The notes under the pieces were generated by a model. The model ran no database searches. It saw only the letters and a program-made list of their open reading frames with translations, and was not told the DNA's origin. Shown here in pieces: positions 31,817-40,368 of a DNA stretch of 64,000 bases; position 1 is the first letter of the stretch, and each line of letters opens with the position of its first letter. The stretch covers positions 504,121 through 568,120 of the forward strand of contig NZ_KQ949026.1 in the NCBI RefSeq assembly GCF_001514285.1, written 5' to 3'. The translations under genes were made by a program, and so were the position numbers. The DNA comes from Streptomyces sp. DSM 15324 (GTDB lineage: Bacteria; Actinomycetota; Actinomycetes; Streptomycetales; Streptomycetaceae).

Positions 31817-31868
31817 GAATGGATACCTCACGTTCGCCCTTGAACATCCCACCTGGGGGTCGGCGGTG

Positions 31869-31914
31869 CGTTGACGTTAGGTCCGTTCAATTGGCGTTAA
31901 CAAGACGTTGACGT
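31869..31914. promoter_or_regulatory. Direct repeats in the CitMHS promoter
   Basis: CGTTGACGT occurs at 31869-31877 and 31906-31914, 37 bp apart (about 3.5 helical turns), within an unusually A/T-rich upstream region. They could be response-regulator binding sites for citrate induction. Confidence 0.45.
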
Positions 31915-31940
31915 GCGAGCAATAAGCGCAAAACTCCAGG

Positions 31941-34181
31941 TCACGGCGTTGTGACGAGCGCGGTGACCTCGACGGGCACGCCGTTGAGGACGGCGTTGCC
32001 CGACAGCGGGTCCAGCAGGCTGCCGTCGAGGAGCTGGTTGACGTTGACGCCGGGGTCCGTCGCGGCATGGCCGAGCCGGGTGCCGGGCCGGTCGTGGCCC
32101 CAGCCGTGCGGCAGGCTCACCACGCCCCGGCGCACGCCCTCGGTGACCTCGGCCGGTGCGGTCACCTCTCCCCCCGCGCCCTTCACCCGGACCTGGGCCC
32201 CGTCCCGGACGCCCAGCCGCTCGGCGTCCTCGGGGTGGATGTGCAGGGTGCAGCGGTTGGTGCCGCCGGTGAGGGCGGGGACGTTGTGCATCCAGCTGTT
32301 GTTGGAGCGCAGATGCCGGCGGCCGACGAGGAGGAGTCCGTCGGGCCGCTCGCGCAGGGCGGCGGCGAGCCGGGGGAGATCGTCGGCGATCGGCCGGGGC
32401 AGCAGCTCGATCCGGCCGCTCCTGGTCTTCAGACCCTGCGGCAGGCGCGGGCGCAGCGGGCCGAGGTCGATGCCGTGCGGGTGCTCCAGGAGGCGGGCGA
32501 GGGTCAGTCCGTCGGGGTCGGCGCCGAAGCCGTCGCCGTAGGGGCCGAGGCGGAGCATCAGGTCGAGCCGGCGTTCGGGGCCGGTCTCACCGGTGAGCTG
32601 CGCGGCGAGTTCCCGGGGGTCGCGGCCGTGCACGGGCGAGTGGGCCTCCGCGACGGCCTTGCCGAGGGTCTGGCCGATGACCAGGTCGTCCACGGTGGAC
32701 GGGTCGGCGCCGTGCATGCCGGTGGCGGCGAGGACCAGCCGGGCGAGGATCTCGCTCTCGGCCATGCGGCCGGGCTCCAGCGGGACGGCCGGGGGCGAGT
32801 AGCGGACCTGGTTGCGCACGGCGAGGGCGTTGAGCGCGAAGTCGTGGTGCGGGCTCTGGGCGGGCGGGGGCGGCGGCAGGACGACGTCGGCGTGGCGCGA
32901 GGTCTCGTTGAGGTACGGGTCGACGCTGACCATGAAGTCGAGCGAGCCCAGCGCCTTGTCGAGGCGGTTCCCGTCCGGGGCGGAGAGCACCGGGTTGGCG
33001 GCCACCGCGATGAGCGCGCGGATCGGCTCGCCCTCGTCGGTGGCGGTGTCGATCTCCTCGGCGAGCGCGGAGAGCGGGAGTTCGCCCTTCGCCTCGGGGT
33101 GGCGGCTGACGCGGGAGTGCCAGCGGCCGAGCTGGAAGCCGCGGCCGGGGCCGGCCGGGCGGGGGGCCCGGTCCGTCGCGGCCAGCGGGAAGAGGGCACC
33201 GCCGGGCCGGTCCAGGTTGCCGGTGAGGATGTTGAGGACGTCGACGAGCCAGCTGCCGAGGGTGCCGAAGGGGACCGTGCAGCTGCCGATGCGGGCGTAC
33301 ACGGAGGCGGTGGGAGCGGCGGCGAGTTCCCGGGCGAGGGTCCGGATGACCGGGGCCTCGACGTCACAGGCGAGGGCGACCGCCTCGGGGGTGAACTCCC
33401 TCACGGCATCCCGCACTTCGTCGACCCCTTCGACGTGCGAAGCCAACTCCCCCAGGTCCACGAGGCCTTCCTCGAACAGCGTGTACGTCATCGCCGCGAG
33501 CAGCAGGGCGTCGGTGCCGGGCCTGATCTCGATGTGCCGGTCGGCGAGTCGGGCGGTGCGGGTGCGGCGCGGGTCGATGACGGTGAGGGTGCCGCCGCGG
33601 GCCTTGAGCGCCTTGAGCTTGCCGGGGAAGTCGGGGGCGGTGCACAGACTCCCGTTGGACTCCAGGGGGTTGGCGCCGATCATCAGGAGATGGTCGGTGC
33701 GGTCCAGGTCGGGCACGGGGATGGCGAGGGCGTCGCCGTAGAGCAGTCCGCTGGAGACGTGCTTGGGCATCTGGTCCACGGTGGAGGCGGTGAAGATGCT
33801 GCGGGTGCCGAGCCTGGCGAGCAGCACGGGCGGGTAGAGGGCGCCGGCCACGGTGTGGACGTTCGGGTTGCCGAGGACGACCCCGACGGAGTGCGGCCCG
33901 TACTGCTCGACGACCCGGCGGATCCCGGCGGCGACGGCGTCGAAGGCCTCCTCCCAGCCGGCCTCGCGCAGCTCGCCGTCCCGGCGGACGAGCGGGGTGC
34001 GCAGCCGGTCGGGATCCCCGTCCACGGCACCGAAGCTGGCGCCCTTCGGGCAGATGAACCCCTTGCTGAACACGTCCTCCCGGTCACCGCGGGCCCCGGT
34101 GACGGAGCTCCCCTCGACGGTGAGCGTGAGCCCGCAGGTGGCCTCGCACAGGGGGCAGATTCGCAGGGCGGTGCGGGACAC
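31941..34181 (-). CDS. Molybdopterin-dependent oxidoreductase (DMSO reductase superfamily, formate dehydrogenase-like)
   Basis: A 746-residue protein with an N-terminal [4Fe-4S] motif CPLCEATC ... CPKG, a molybdopterin guanine dinucleotide core (GANPLESNGSL, IDPRRTRTARLAD) and a C-terminal dinucleotide-binding domain (GTNRCTLHIHPEDAERLG, PHGWGHDRPGTRLG). No Tat signal, so cytoplasmic. GTG 34181 has GGAGG four bases upstream; the long N-terminal extension in the open frame is low-complexity and noncoding. No electron-transfer subunit lies next to it. Substrate unknown; formate or another small oxidised compound is possible. Confidence 0.88.
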   Translation of the reverse strand: MSRTALRICPLCEATCGLTLTVEGSSVTGARGDREDVFSKGFICPKGASFGAVDGDPDRLRTPLVRRDGELREAGWEEAFDAVAAGIRRVVEQYGPHSVGVVLGNPNVHTVAGALYPPVLLARLGTRSIFTASTVDQMPKHVSSGLLYGDALAIPVPDLDRTDHLLMIGANPLESNGSLCTAPDFPGKLKALKARGGTLTVIDPRRTRTARLADRHIEIRPGTDALLLAAMTYTLFEEGLVDLGELASHVEGVDEVRDAVREFTPEAVALACDVEAPVIRTLARELAAAPTASVYARIGSCTVPFGTLGSWLVDVLNILTGNLDRPGGALFPLAATDRAPRPAGPGRGFQLGRWHSRVSRHPEAKGELPLSALAEEIDTATDEGEPIRALIAVAANPVLSAPDGNRLDKALGSLDFMVSVDPYLNETSRHADVVLPPPPPAQSPHHDFALNALAVRNQVRYSPPAVPLEPGRMAESEILARLVLAATGMHGADPSTVDDLVIGQTLGKAVAEAHSPVHGRDPRELAAQLTGETGPERRLDLMLRLGPYGDGFGADPDGLTLARLLEHPHGIDLGPLRPRLPQGLKTRSGRIELLPRPIADDLPRLAAALRERPDGLLLVGRRHLRSNNSWMHNVPALTGGTNRCTLHIHPEDAERLGVRDGAQVRVKGAGGEVTAPAEVTEGVRRGVVSLPHGWGHDRPGTRLGHAATDPGVNVNQLLDGSLLDPLSGNAVLNGVPVEVTALVTTP

Positions 34182-34219
34182 GGGTCCTCCAGGGGGCGAC
34201 GGTGCCTTGTCCCGGGCGA

Positions 34220-34237
34220 GCATACCGACCGGTATGC
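34220..34237. promoter_or_regulatory. Palindromic TetR-type operator upstream of the molybdopterin oxidoreductase
   Basis: GCATACCGACCGGTATGC is palindromic at eight of nine positions and contains the same ATACCGACCGGT core as the sites at 9935 and 13981. It lies 39 bp before the start codon. Confidence 0.65.
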
Positions 34238-34239
34238 GC

Positions 34240-34990
34240 GGCGGCGAGGGCCCCGCTCCCACCGAGAGGGGAGCACGGGGAGGACGGGACCACCGGACGC
34301 GACGCGACAGGGCACGGCTGAACCCGGCAGGCGCCGGCCACGGCACGGGCCGGTCTGGACCCGGCGCGGCCCGGCACGGTGGGGGCCGGCCCGGACACGG
34401 TAGGGCCGCCCCGACCGGCACGGTGGGGGCTGCGCCCGACCAGGCCCGGTGGGGGCTGCGCCCGACCAGGCCCGGTGGGGGCTGGGCCCGGCGCGGCGGC
34501 AACACGGCACGGCGGCGGCACGGCCCGGCTTGGCCCCGGCTGGCGGCGGCACAGCCCGGCAGGGCCCTGCGGCGCATCGCCCTGGACAGCTCGGGCCGGC
34601 GCGGCGCGGCTCGATCCAGCGGCTGCACTGCCGACACAGCCCGGTGCGGGCCGGGCCGGCCCGACGCCCGGGCTCGGCCCGGCGGGGTGGCGTGGCGCTG
34701 GGCGGGCTCGGCCCGGCCTGGCACAGCCCAGTGACGGCATCGCCCAGGACGGCTCGGGCCAGCGCGGCATGGCTGGATCGGGCGGCGGCACGGCCCAACG
34801 CAACGCGGCACGGCCTGGCACAGCTCGGGCGGAACGGCGCGGCGGCACGGGTCAGCGCGGTACAGGTCGGCCCAGCACGTCACGGGCCGGCACGTCACGG
34901 GCCGCCAGGGCGCAGCGGCCGCACAGGCCCGCAGGCCCGGCGCGGCGCGGCGCGGCGCGGCGCGTGCAAGGTGCTCGGTGCCGAGGTGGG
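34240..34990. repeat. Repeat-rich noncoding spacer with 26-bp tandem units
   Basis: About 750 bp without a believable gene. CGGTGGGGGCTGCGCCCGAC plus CAGGCC forms a 26-bp unit found at 34421-34446, 34447-34472 and partly from 34473. The rest is a degenerate mosaic of GGCACGG, CGGCCCGG and GGCGCGGCGG words. Long open frames on both strands here reflect extreme composition, not coding. Confidence 0.7.
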
Positions 34991-35608
34991 TCAGTCCAGT
35001 ACGCGGCCCACATACGCCCGCAGCAGTTCGCGCATCTCCGCGATCACCTTCGCGTCGCCCTCCGGGTCCACGCGGAAGGCCAGCTGGACCAGGGTGTCGG
35101 CGGTTTCGACGGCGATGAGGAAGGTGCGGCGCAGGTCGTCGTCGGGGGTGCGGTCGAGGTAGGCGGAGAGGAGGTCGGCGAGGCGGTCGGCGACACGGTG
35201 GTTGGGTTCCGCGTGGCGGACGCCGACCGGGATCTGGTTGCCGAAGTCGACGAGGGAGAAACCGGGCGCGGTGCGCTTCATGGCCAGGTACTCGTCGAGC
35301 ACGGCGTCCATCGCGGCCCGCCAGTCACCGTGCCGGGCCCCCTGCAACCGCTCGGTGACCCGCTCGGACCAGCGCTCCAGGTTGCGCTGGGCGAGGGCGT
35401 CGGCCATCTGCCGCTTGTTGCCGAAGAAGCGGTAGACGGAGCCGATGGGCACGCCGGCGCGCTGGGCGACGGCACGCGTGCTCAGGGCGTCGTAGCCGAC
35501 CTCGTCCAGCAGGTCGGCGCAGGCGTCCAGGATCCTGGTCAGCCGTTCGGCACTGCGCCGCTGGACCGGCGCACGACGGAGCGATGTCGCTTGGGGCACG
35601 GACTTCAT
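34991..35608 (-). CDS. TetR-family regulator
   Basis: A 205-residue regulator with the HTH segment ALSTRAVAQRAGVPIGSVYRFFGNKRQMADALAQRN and a TetR ligand domain. ATG 35608 (MKSVPQATSLRRAPVQRRS) has AAAGG seven bases upstream; the longer open frame is noncoding. It is separated from the upstream-facing molybdopterin oxidoreductase by the repeat-rich spacer and may be its regulator, but no palindrome clearly marks its own promoter. Confidence 0.85.
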   Translation of the reverse strand: MKSVPQATSLRRAPVQRRSAERLTRILDACADLLDEVGYDALSTRAVAQRAGVPIGSVYRFFGNKRQMADALAQRNLERWSERVTERLQGARHGDWRAAMDAVLDEYLAMKRTAPGFSLVDFGNQIPVGVRHAEPNHRVADRLADLLSAYLDRTPDDDLRRTFLIAVETADTLVQLAFRVDPEGDAKVIAEMRELLRAYVGRVLD

Positions 35609-35727
35609 GATGCCTTTCCGACGGGGCCCGGTGGAACCTCGCCCCTCGGTACGGAGAAAGGTGGCCGGTGCGGTCGTGGTGCACACACGGTGCGGCCGGC
35701 GTGGCTCAAGCCTGCGCTCACCCGTGC

Positions 35728-36252
35728 TCACGGGGACCCGGAGGGGGCCGGCGAGGGCTCCGAGACCGTGATGTCGGCCGTGCTCTCCACGGGCTTCCCG
35801 TCGACGGCCCAGACCGTGCCGTCGTCGGCGTACAGCCGCGCGGTCACCTGGTGGGTGCCGTGCGGGAGGTAACCGGCCGGGATGCGGTAGGCCGGGGTGC
35901 GCAGCTCGGCCACGGGCTGGTCGTCGACGAAGAGCCGGGCGGTGCCACGGCCGGTGACCGCCCCGGCCCGCGCGCCGGACGGCGAGAGGCGGAAGTCGGT
36001 CAGCCGCAGCCGGACGTCCCAGCTGCCGTCGCTGTCGGGCTGGACCTCGACGCCCACCCGGGGCGCCCCCTTCTTGTCCACCTCGCGGTAGTGGCGCCCG
36101 TCGTCGTCCGTGTCGTCCAGGACCTTGCCGACGGGCGAGGGCGACACCACGGTGCCCCGTTCCCGGGCATCACCGGACCCGCAGCCCACGGCTCCGGCCA
36201 GCGGCAGGACACAGAGCGTGAGCGCGACGACGGCTGCGCGCTTCCACGACAT
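35728..36252 (-). CDS. Secreted lipoprotein, hypothetical
   Basis: A 174-residue protein with a lipoprotein signal peptide (KR then a hydrophobic run ending LAGAVGCGSG, lipobox cysteine near residue 23). The mature part is beta-rich, with ELRTPAYRIPAGYLPHGTHQVTARLYADDGTVWAVDGKPV resembling an immunoglobulin-like domain. ATG 36252 gives a normal signal; a longer start at 36282 is possible. Family not recognised; likely anchored to the outer face of the membrane. Confidence 0.78.
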   Translation of the reverse strand: MSWKRAAVVALTLCVLPLAGAVGCGSGDARERGTVVSPSPVGKVLDDTDDDGRHYREVDKKGAPRVGVEVQPDSDGSWDVRLRLTDFRLSPSGARAGAVTGRGTARLFVDDQPVAELRTPAYRIPAGYLPHGTHQVTARLYADDGTVWAVDGKPVESTADITVSEPSPAPSGSP

Positions 36253-36400
36253 GCCCGGGAGATTAGAGCACCTGTCCGACACGCGGATCCCCCTGGGGTC
36301 TGGTTCTGGCCGGGTGTGATCGTCCTCAGTGAGGAGGAGCGACGGACCTCTTGCGTCCCCGAAAACGCAATCCTACGGTGATGCAGAGGAATCGGCCCGG

Positions 36401-36460
36401 GCAAGGAACCGCCACGCCGGGAACCGGCACGCCAGGAACCGCCACGCAAGGGAGCGACGA
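36401..36460 (+). repeat. 15-bp imperfect tandem repeats in the hmgA leader
   Basis: Four consecutive 15-base units begin with GCAAGGAACCGCCAC, GCCGGGAACCGGCAC and GCCAGGAACCGCCAC, and the fourth has become GCAAGGGAGCGACGA, which carries the hmgA ribosome-binding site and first base of the start codon. Confidence 0.75.
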
Positions 36461-37821
36461 TGACCAGCGGGGACGACGCACGCAAGATCGCCGAGGGACT
36501 GTCCTACCTCTCGGGGTTCGGCAACGAGCACGCCTCCGAGGCGGTGCCGGGCGCTCTCCCCGAGGGCCGGAACTCACCGCAGCGCGCCCCGCTCGGCCTG
36601 TACGCGGAACAGCTCAGCGGTACGGCCTTCACCGAGCCGCGCGCCCGCAACCGCCGCTCCTGGCTGTACCGGATCCGCCCCTCGGCCGCGCACCCGCGCT
36701 TCACCCGCTCCGACAACGGTGACCTGCGCACCGGGCCGTTCACCGAGACGGTCCCCGACCCCAACCGGCTGCGCTGGGACCCGCTGCCCGCGCCGGCCGA
36801 CGGCACCGACTTCCTCGCCGGGCTGTGGACCCTCGGCGGCAACGGCGACGCCGCCCAGCGCACCGGCATGGCCGTGCACCTGTACCACGCCAACGCCTCC
36901 ATGGACCGCGTCTTCGGCGACTCCGACGGGGAGCTGCTGATCGTGCCCGAGCGGGGCGGGCTGCTGCTGCGCACCGAGTTCGGACTGCTGCACGCCGAGC
37001 CGGGCGACGTGGCGCTGATCCCGCGCGGGGTGCGCTTTCGCGTGGAACTCCTCGACGCCTCCGCGCGCGGTTACGTCTGCGAGAACTACGGCGCCCCCTT
37101 CCACCTCCCCGACCTCGGCCCGATCGGCGCCAACGGACTGGCCAACGCGCGCGACTTCCGCGCGCCCGTCGCCGCGTACGAGGACGTCGAGGGCCCGGTG
37201 GAGGTGGTGAACAAGTTCTGCGGCAACCTGTGGAGCGCGACGTACGACCACTCGCCGCTCGACGTGGTCGCCTGGCACGGCAACCACGTCCCGTACGTCT
37301 ACGACCTGCGCCGTTTCAACGTCATCGGCACCATCTCGTACGACCATCCGGACCCGTCGATCTTCACGGTGCTCACGTCCCCGTCGGACACCCCGGGGCT
37401 GGCCGGGGTCGACTTCGTGGTGTTCGCGCCGCGCTGGCTGGTGGGCGAGGACACCTTCCGGCCGCCGTACTTCCACCGGAACGTGATGAGCGAGTACATG
37501 GGGCTGATCGAGGGCGCGTACGACGCGAAGACGGCCGGAAAAGGCGGCTTCGTGCCGGGCGGCGGCTCGCTGCACAACATGATGTCGGCGCACGGCCCGG
37601 ACCGGGAGACCTTCGACCGGGCGAGCGCCGCCGAGCTGCGTCCGCAGCGGGTCGACGACGGCCTCGCGTTCATGTTCGAGACACGGTGGCCGCTCACCCT
37701 CACCCCGCACGCGTCCGGCGCGGACCATCGGCAGCAGCGCTACGACGACGTGTGGGACGGCCTCGAACGTCACTTCCGCCCCTTGCACCGGCCCGAGCCG
37801 ACCGGTACGGATGGCCCGTGA
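36460..37821 (+). CDS. hmgA: Homogentisate 1,2-dioxygenase
   Basis: Converts homogentisate to 4-maleylacetoacetate with O2 and Fe(II) in tyrosine/phenylalanine catabolism. The 453-residue protein starts YLSGFGNEHASEAVPGALPEGRNSPQ, a signature of the family, and ends with the cupin core FVPGGGSLHNMMSAHGPDRETFDRAS and the iron-ligand region with HRNVMSEYMGLIEGAYD. ATG 36460 follows GGGAGCG. It is followed immediately, with overlap, by a GntR regulator. Fumarylacetoacetase and maylacetoacetate isomerase genes are not nearby, so the pathway is split on the chromosome. Confidence 0.96.
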   Translation: MTSGDDARKIAEGLSYLSGFGNEHASEAVPGALPEGRNSPQRAPLGLYAEQLSGTAFTEPRARNRRSWLYRIRPSAAHPRFTRSDNGDLRTGPFTETVPDPNRLRWDPLPAPADGTDFLAGLWTLGGNGDAAQRTGMAVHLYHANASMDRVFGDSDGELLIVPERGGLLLRTEFGLLHAEPGDVALIPRGVRFRVELLDASARGYVCENYGAPFHLPDLGPIGANGLANARDFRAPVAAYEDVEGPVEVVNKFCGNLWSATYDHSPLDVVAWHGNHVPYVYDLRRFNVIGTISYDHPDPSIFTVLTSPSDTPGLAGVDFVVFAPRWLVGEDTFRPPYFHRNVMSEYMGLIEGAYDAKTAGKGGFVPGGGSLHNMMSAHGPDRETFDRASAAELRPQRVDDGLAFMFETRWPLTLTPHASGADHRQQRYDDVWDGLERHFRPLHRPEPTGTDGP

Positions 37822-38579
37822 CCTCCTTCGCCCCGGACTCGATCGTCCTCAACCGCAAACTGCCGCTCTGGTACCAGGTGTCGCAGTCGCTGCGCGCCTC
37901 GATACTCGGCCGCTCGCCCCGCGACCCGCTGCGGCTGCCCACCGAGGAGCGGCTGGCCGAGCACTACGGGGTGAGCGTGCTGACCATGCGGCAGGCGCTG
38001 AAGGAACTGGAGGACGAGGGGCTGATCACCCGGCACCGGCGGCGCGGCACGTTCATCGAGCCGGACGTGCGGCGGGGCGCGCCGGTGCGGCTGCTGGGCT
38101 CGGTCGACGCGATCGTGGCCCAGCAGTCCGGCATGGCGACCCGGCTCCTCGCGCACGGACGCGGCCCGGTGCCGGCCGAACTCGCCGAGCACTTCCCGGA
38201 CCTGGCCGAGGTGGCGACGTACCACCGGCTGCGCGGCGACGAGACGACGGGCGAACCCACCAACCACGCCCGCAACTACGTCCGTCCCGAGGTGGCCGCC
38301 CGGATCGACCCGGACGACCTGGCGCGCTGGCCGATGACCAAGGTGCTCAGGGACGTCGTGGGCGCGGACATCGCCCGTATCACCGACACCGTGGAGGCCC
38401 GGCTCGCGGACCCGGAGACCGCCCGGCTGCTCCAGGTACCCCTGTTGAGCCCGATCCTGCACTACACGGGCGTCACCTACGACGGCGACGGGCGGGTCCT
38501 CGACACGGCGGTCATCCACTACCGGGGGGACCGTTTCTCCTTCACGGTCACCCTCGACGCGACCCTCGACACGGCCTGA
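37818..38579 (+). CDS. GntR-family regulator with UTRA domain, translationally coupled to hmgA
   Basis: A 253-residue protein: winged-helix DNA-binding part (LPTEERLAEHYGVSVLTMRQALKELEDEGLITRHRRRGTF, about residues 30-75) and a UTRA effector domain (AEVATYHRLRGDETTGEPT ... ILHYTGVTYDGDGRVLD). The GTG start overlaps the hmgA stop codon (GTGA), which couples translation and points to control of aromatic amino acid degradation. No operator palindrome for it could be confidently identified. Confidence 0.88.
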   Translation: MTSFAPDSIVLNRKLPLWYQVSQSLRASILGRSPRDPLRLPTEERLAEHYGVSVLTMRQALKELEDEGLITRHRRRGTFIEPDVRRGAPVRLLGSVDAIVAQQSGMATRLLAHGRGPVPAELAEHFPDLAEVATYHRLRGDETTGEPTNHARNYVRPEVAARIDPDDLARWPMTKVLRDVVGADIARITDTVEARLADPETARLLQVPLLSPILHYTGVTYDGDGRVLDTAVIHYRGDRFSFTVTLDATLDTA

Positions 38580-38591
38580 GCACCCCGTACC

Positions 38592-39743
38592 ATGCCCAGC
38601 GTGACGCACGACGACGCTCCGCGGCTGGCGGACCTCATGCCGTGGTCCGTCGCACCGCCGCGGCTCGGCCGGGGGTGGCCGACGGCCGCCGACCCGGCTT
38701 CCCTGAAGGCCCGCTGGGAAACCCTGATGACGGCCCAGGGCCCGGAGCGCGAGGCCCTGTTCGAGCCGACCCGCGCGCGCACCCTGCACACCGCGGTCGG
38801 CCGGCTCCCCGGCGGTGACGGCGGCACCGAACGCCTCGTCCGGGCGTCCGGCCCCTGCGCGGAGCCCGTGCGGGTGCTGGCCGCCCCGTTCGACGAGCAG
38901 TGGCTGATCCCCGACCACCGGCTGATCGACGCGGCCCGCCCGGAACTGTGGCGGGTGGCGGACGAACGGCAGGTGTTCGTGGTGGAGACCCCCGATCTGC
39001 CGACGGCCCCGCTCCTCGCCACCTCCCTGCTGCCGCTGCTCCGGCCCGGCCGGGTGCGTCCGCTGTACCGGCGCCCGGGCGGCAGGGAGCCGAATCTGAC
39101 GCCCCGGCTCCTCGACCACCTGGGCCACTCCCCCGATCCGGTGGACTTCCTGGCCTGGACCCTGACGGCGGTCCGCCCCGATCTCACCGTCCCGCTCCCC
39201 CGGGACCCCGACGTGTGGGCCCGGGGTGTCGAGGCGGGCCGGCGGGTGCTGTGGCTGCTGCGCCGCGACGGCGAGCGCCCCAAGCTGCCCGGCGGCCGCC
39301 GCCCCTACGTCCGCGCCCCGCTCCCGGCCCGGCCGCTGACCCTCCTCTACGACCGTGAGGAGGAGACCCTCCGTCTCGACGAAGGCCGGATCTCGCCGGT
39401 CCCGCCGGAGGCCTGGGACTTCGAGACCGGCGCGGGGGTCCGGGTGCTGGAGCGGTGGTTCACGGCCCGGACCGGCGAGAGCGCCGGGCCGGGCACGCTG
39501 GCGGCGATCCGTCCGGCGGTCTGGCAGCAGACGTGGACGTCCGAACTCCTGGAACTGATCACGGTGTTGGCGCTGCTCGCCGAAGTGCACGCCAAACGGC
39601 GGGAGATGACGGTGACGGATCAGGTCACGGCCGGGGAGCTGCGGGCGGCCGGAGTGCTGCCGGTGCCGGACTCCGCCCGGCGCCCCGCCTCCGTGCTGGA
39701 CCATCAGGAGGAGGGCCCCGAGGGGCAGTTCGCGCTGCTGTGA
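38592..39743 (+). CDS. Orphan type ISP restriction enzyme C-terminal specificity-like protein
   Basis: A 383-residue protein with DLMPWSVAPPRLGRGW, EQWLIPDHRLIDAARPELWRVADE, PLYRRPGGREPNL, RRPYVRAPLPARP and a final PAVWQQTWTSELLELITVLALLAE segment, which I recognise as the pattern of Streptomyces proteins annotated as type ISP restriction/modification C-terminal specificity domains. Helicase, nuclease and methyltransferase domains are missing, so it cannot restrict DNA on its own. It is the downstream neighbour of the hmgA operon (13-bp gap). Either a co-opted DNA-binding domain or a domesticated remnant. Confidence 0.75.
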   Translation: MPSVTHDDAPRLADLMPWSVAPPRLGRGWPTAADPASLKARWETLMTAQGPEREALFEPTRARTLHTAVGRLPGGDGGTERLVRASGPCAEPVRVLAAPFDEQWLIPDHRLIDAARPELWRVADERQVFVVETPDLPTAPLLATSLLPLLRPGRVRPLYRRPGGREPNLTPRLLDHLGHSPDPVDFLAWTLTAVRPDLTVPLPRDPDVWARGVEAGRRVLWLLRRDGERPKLPGGRRPYVRAPLPARPLTLLYDREEETLRLDEGRISPVPPEAWDFETGAGVRVLERWFTARTGESAGPGTLAAIRPAVWQQTWTSELLELITVLALLAEVHAKRREMTVTDQVTAGELRAAGVLPVPDSARRPASVLDHQEEGPEGQFALL

Positions 39744-39790
39744 GGTCGAGGGCGGCCCCCCGCGACCGAACCCGCACGGCATGACTGGCG

Positions 39791-40148
39791 ATGCCGGGGG
39801 CCGCGTACTGCTCCTACCTGGTGCCGGGCCTGCTGGTGGCGACCGCCGCCAGCGGGGTCATGACCGGGGTGTTCCAGGCGGCGCAGGACGTCCACCGGCG
39901 GTCGGCCGGCGCGTGCTGCTGTTTCCGGTTCGCGTGCACCTGCGGTTCGCGTGCACCTGGGCCGGGATCTTCCTCGACTGCTCCCGCGCAGCGAGGAGGC
40001 GGCCGGTCAGCTCGGCGGCGCGCCCGTGCCGGAGGGCGCCGCCTGGCCGGTGGCGCATCCGGTCGCCGGGTCGCTGCTCTGGTGCGCGGTACTGCTCGCG
40101 GTGTGCGCACCGCTCGCCGTACGGCGCTACGCGCACCCCCGCGTCTGA
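39791..40148 (+). pseudogene. Remnant of a DrrB-type ABC-2 exporter permease
   Basis: Fragments in different frames match the family: AYCSYLVPGLLVATAASGVMTGVFQAAQDVH in one, then RSEEAAGQLGG and PEGAAWPVAHPVAGSLLWCAVLLAVCAPLAVRRYAHPRV in another, the usual C-terminus of daunorubicin-type permeases. Between them a frameshift at about 39975 and loss of roughly 60 residues including several membrane spans have destroyed the gene, and the N-terminal third is missing. No ATPase partner is nearby. Confidence 0.75.
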
Positions 40149-40189
40149 CCGACCCGGGAGCGGCGGCGGGGAGTGGGATCGCCGGGCGG

Positions 40190-40359
40190 GCCGTCGGGGG
40201 GTGCCGTGCCACTGCCTCCGATCACACTGCCGGGCGGGTCGGAGGCGGGGATGGGGGGACGTGCCCGCGCTCGGGGAGCACACCGAAACGCTGCTGCGTG
40301 CCGCGGGGATGACGGACGAGGAGATCGCAGCGCCGTGCCGGGACGGTGTGGTCCGCTGA
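40190..40359 (+). pseudogene. Remnant of a CaiB/BaiF-type CoA-transferase C-terminus
   Basis: A short frame ends with VPALGEHTETLLRAAGMTDEEIAAPCRDGVVR, which matches the C-terminal segment of class III CoA-transferases. The preceding AVPLPPITLPGG piece lies in another frame, so a frameshift separates them, and the rest of the roughly 400-residue enzyme is gone. Confidence 0.65.
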
Positions 40360-40368
40360 GCGCGGGTC

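Noticed and set aside
34084..34848. Open frames in the repeat-rich spacer that could read as Pro/Ala-rich surface proteins
   Set aside because: All frames on both strands are open because of composition; no ribosome-binding site, signal peptide or codon bias supports a gene.
38592..39743. Complete restriction-modification system
   Set aside because: No nuclease, helicase or methyltransferase partner is encoded nearby, so a defence island cannot be claimed.
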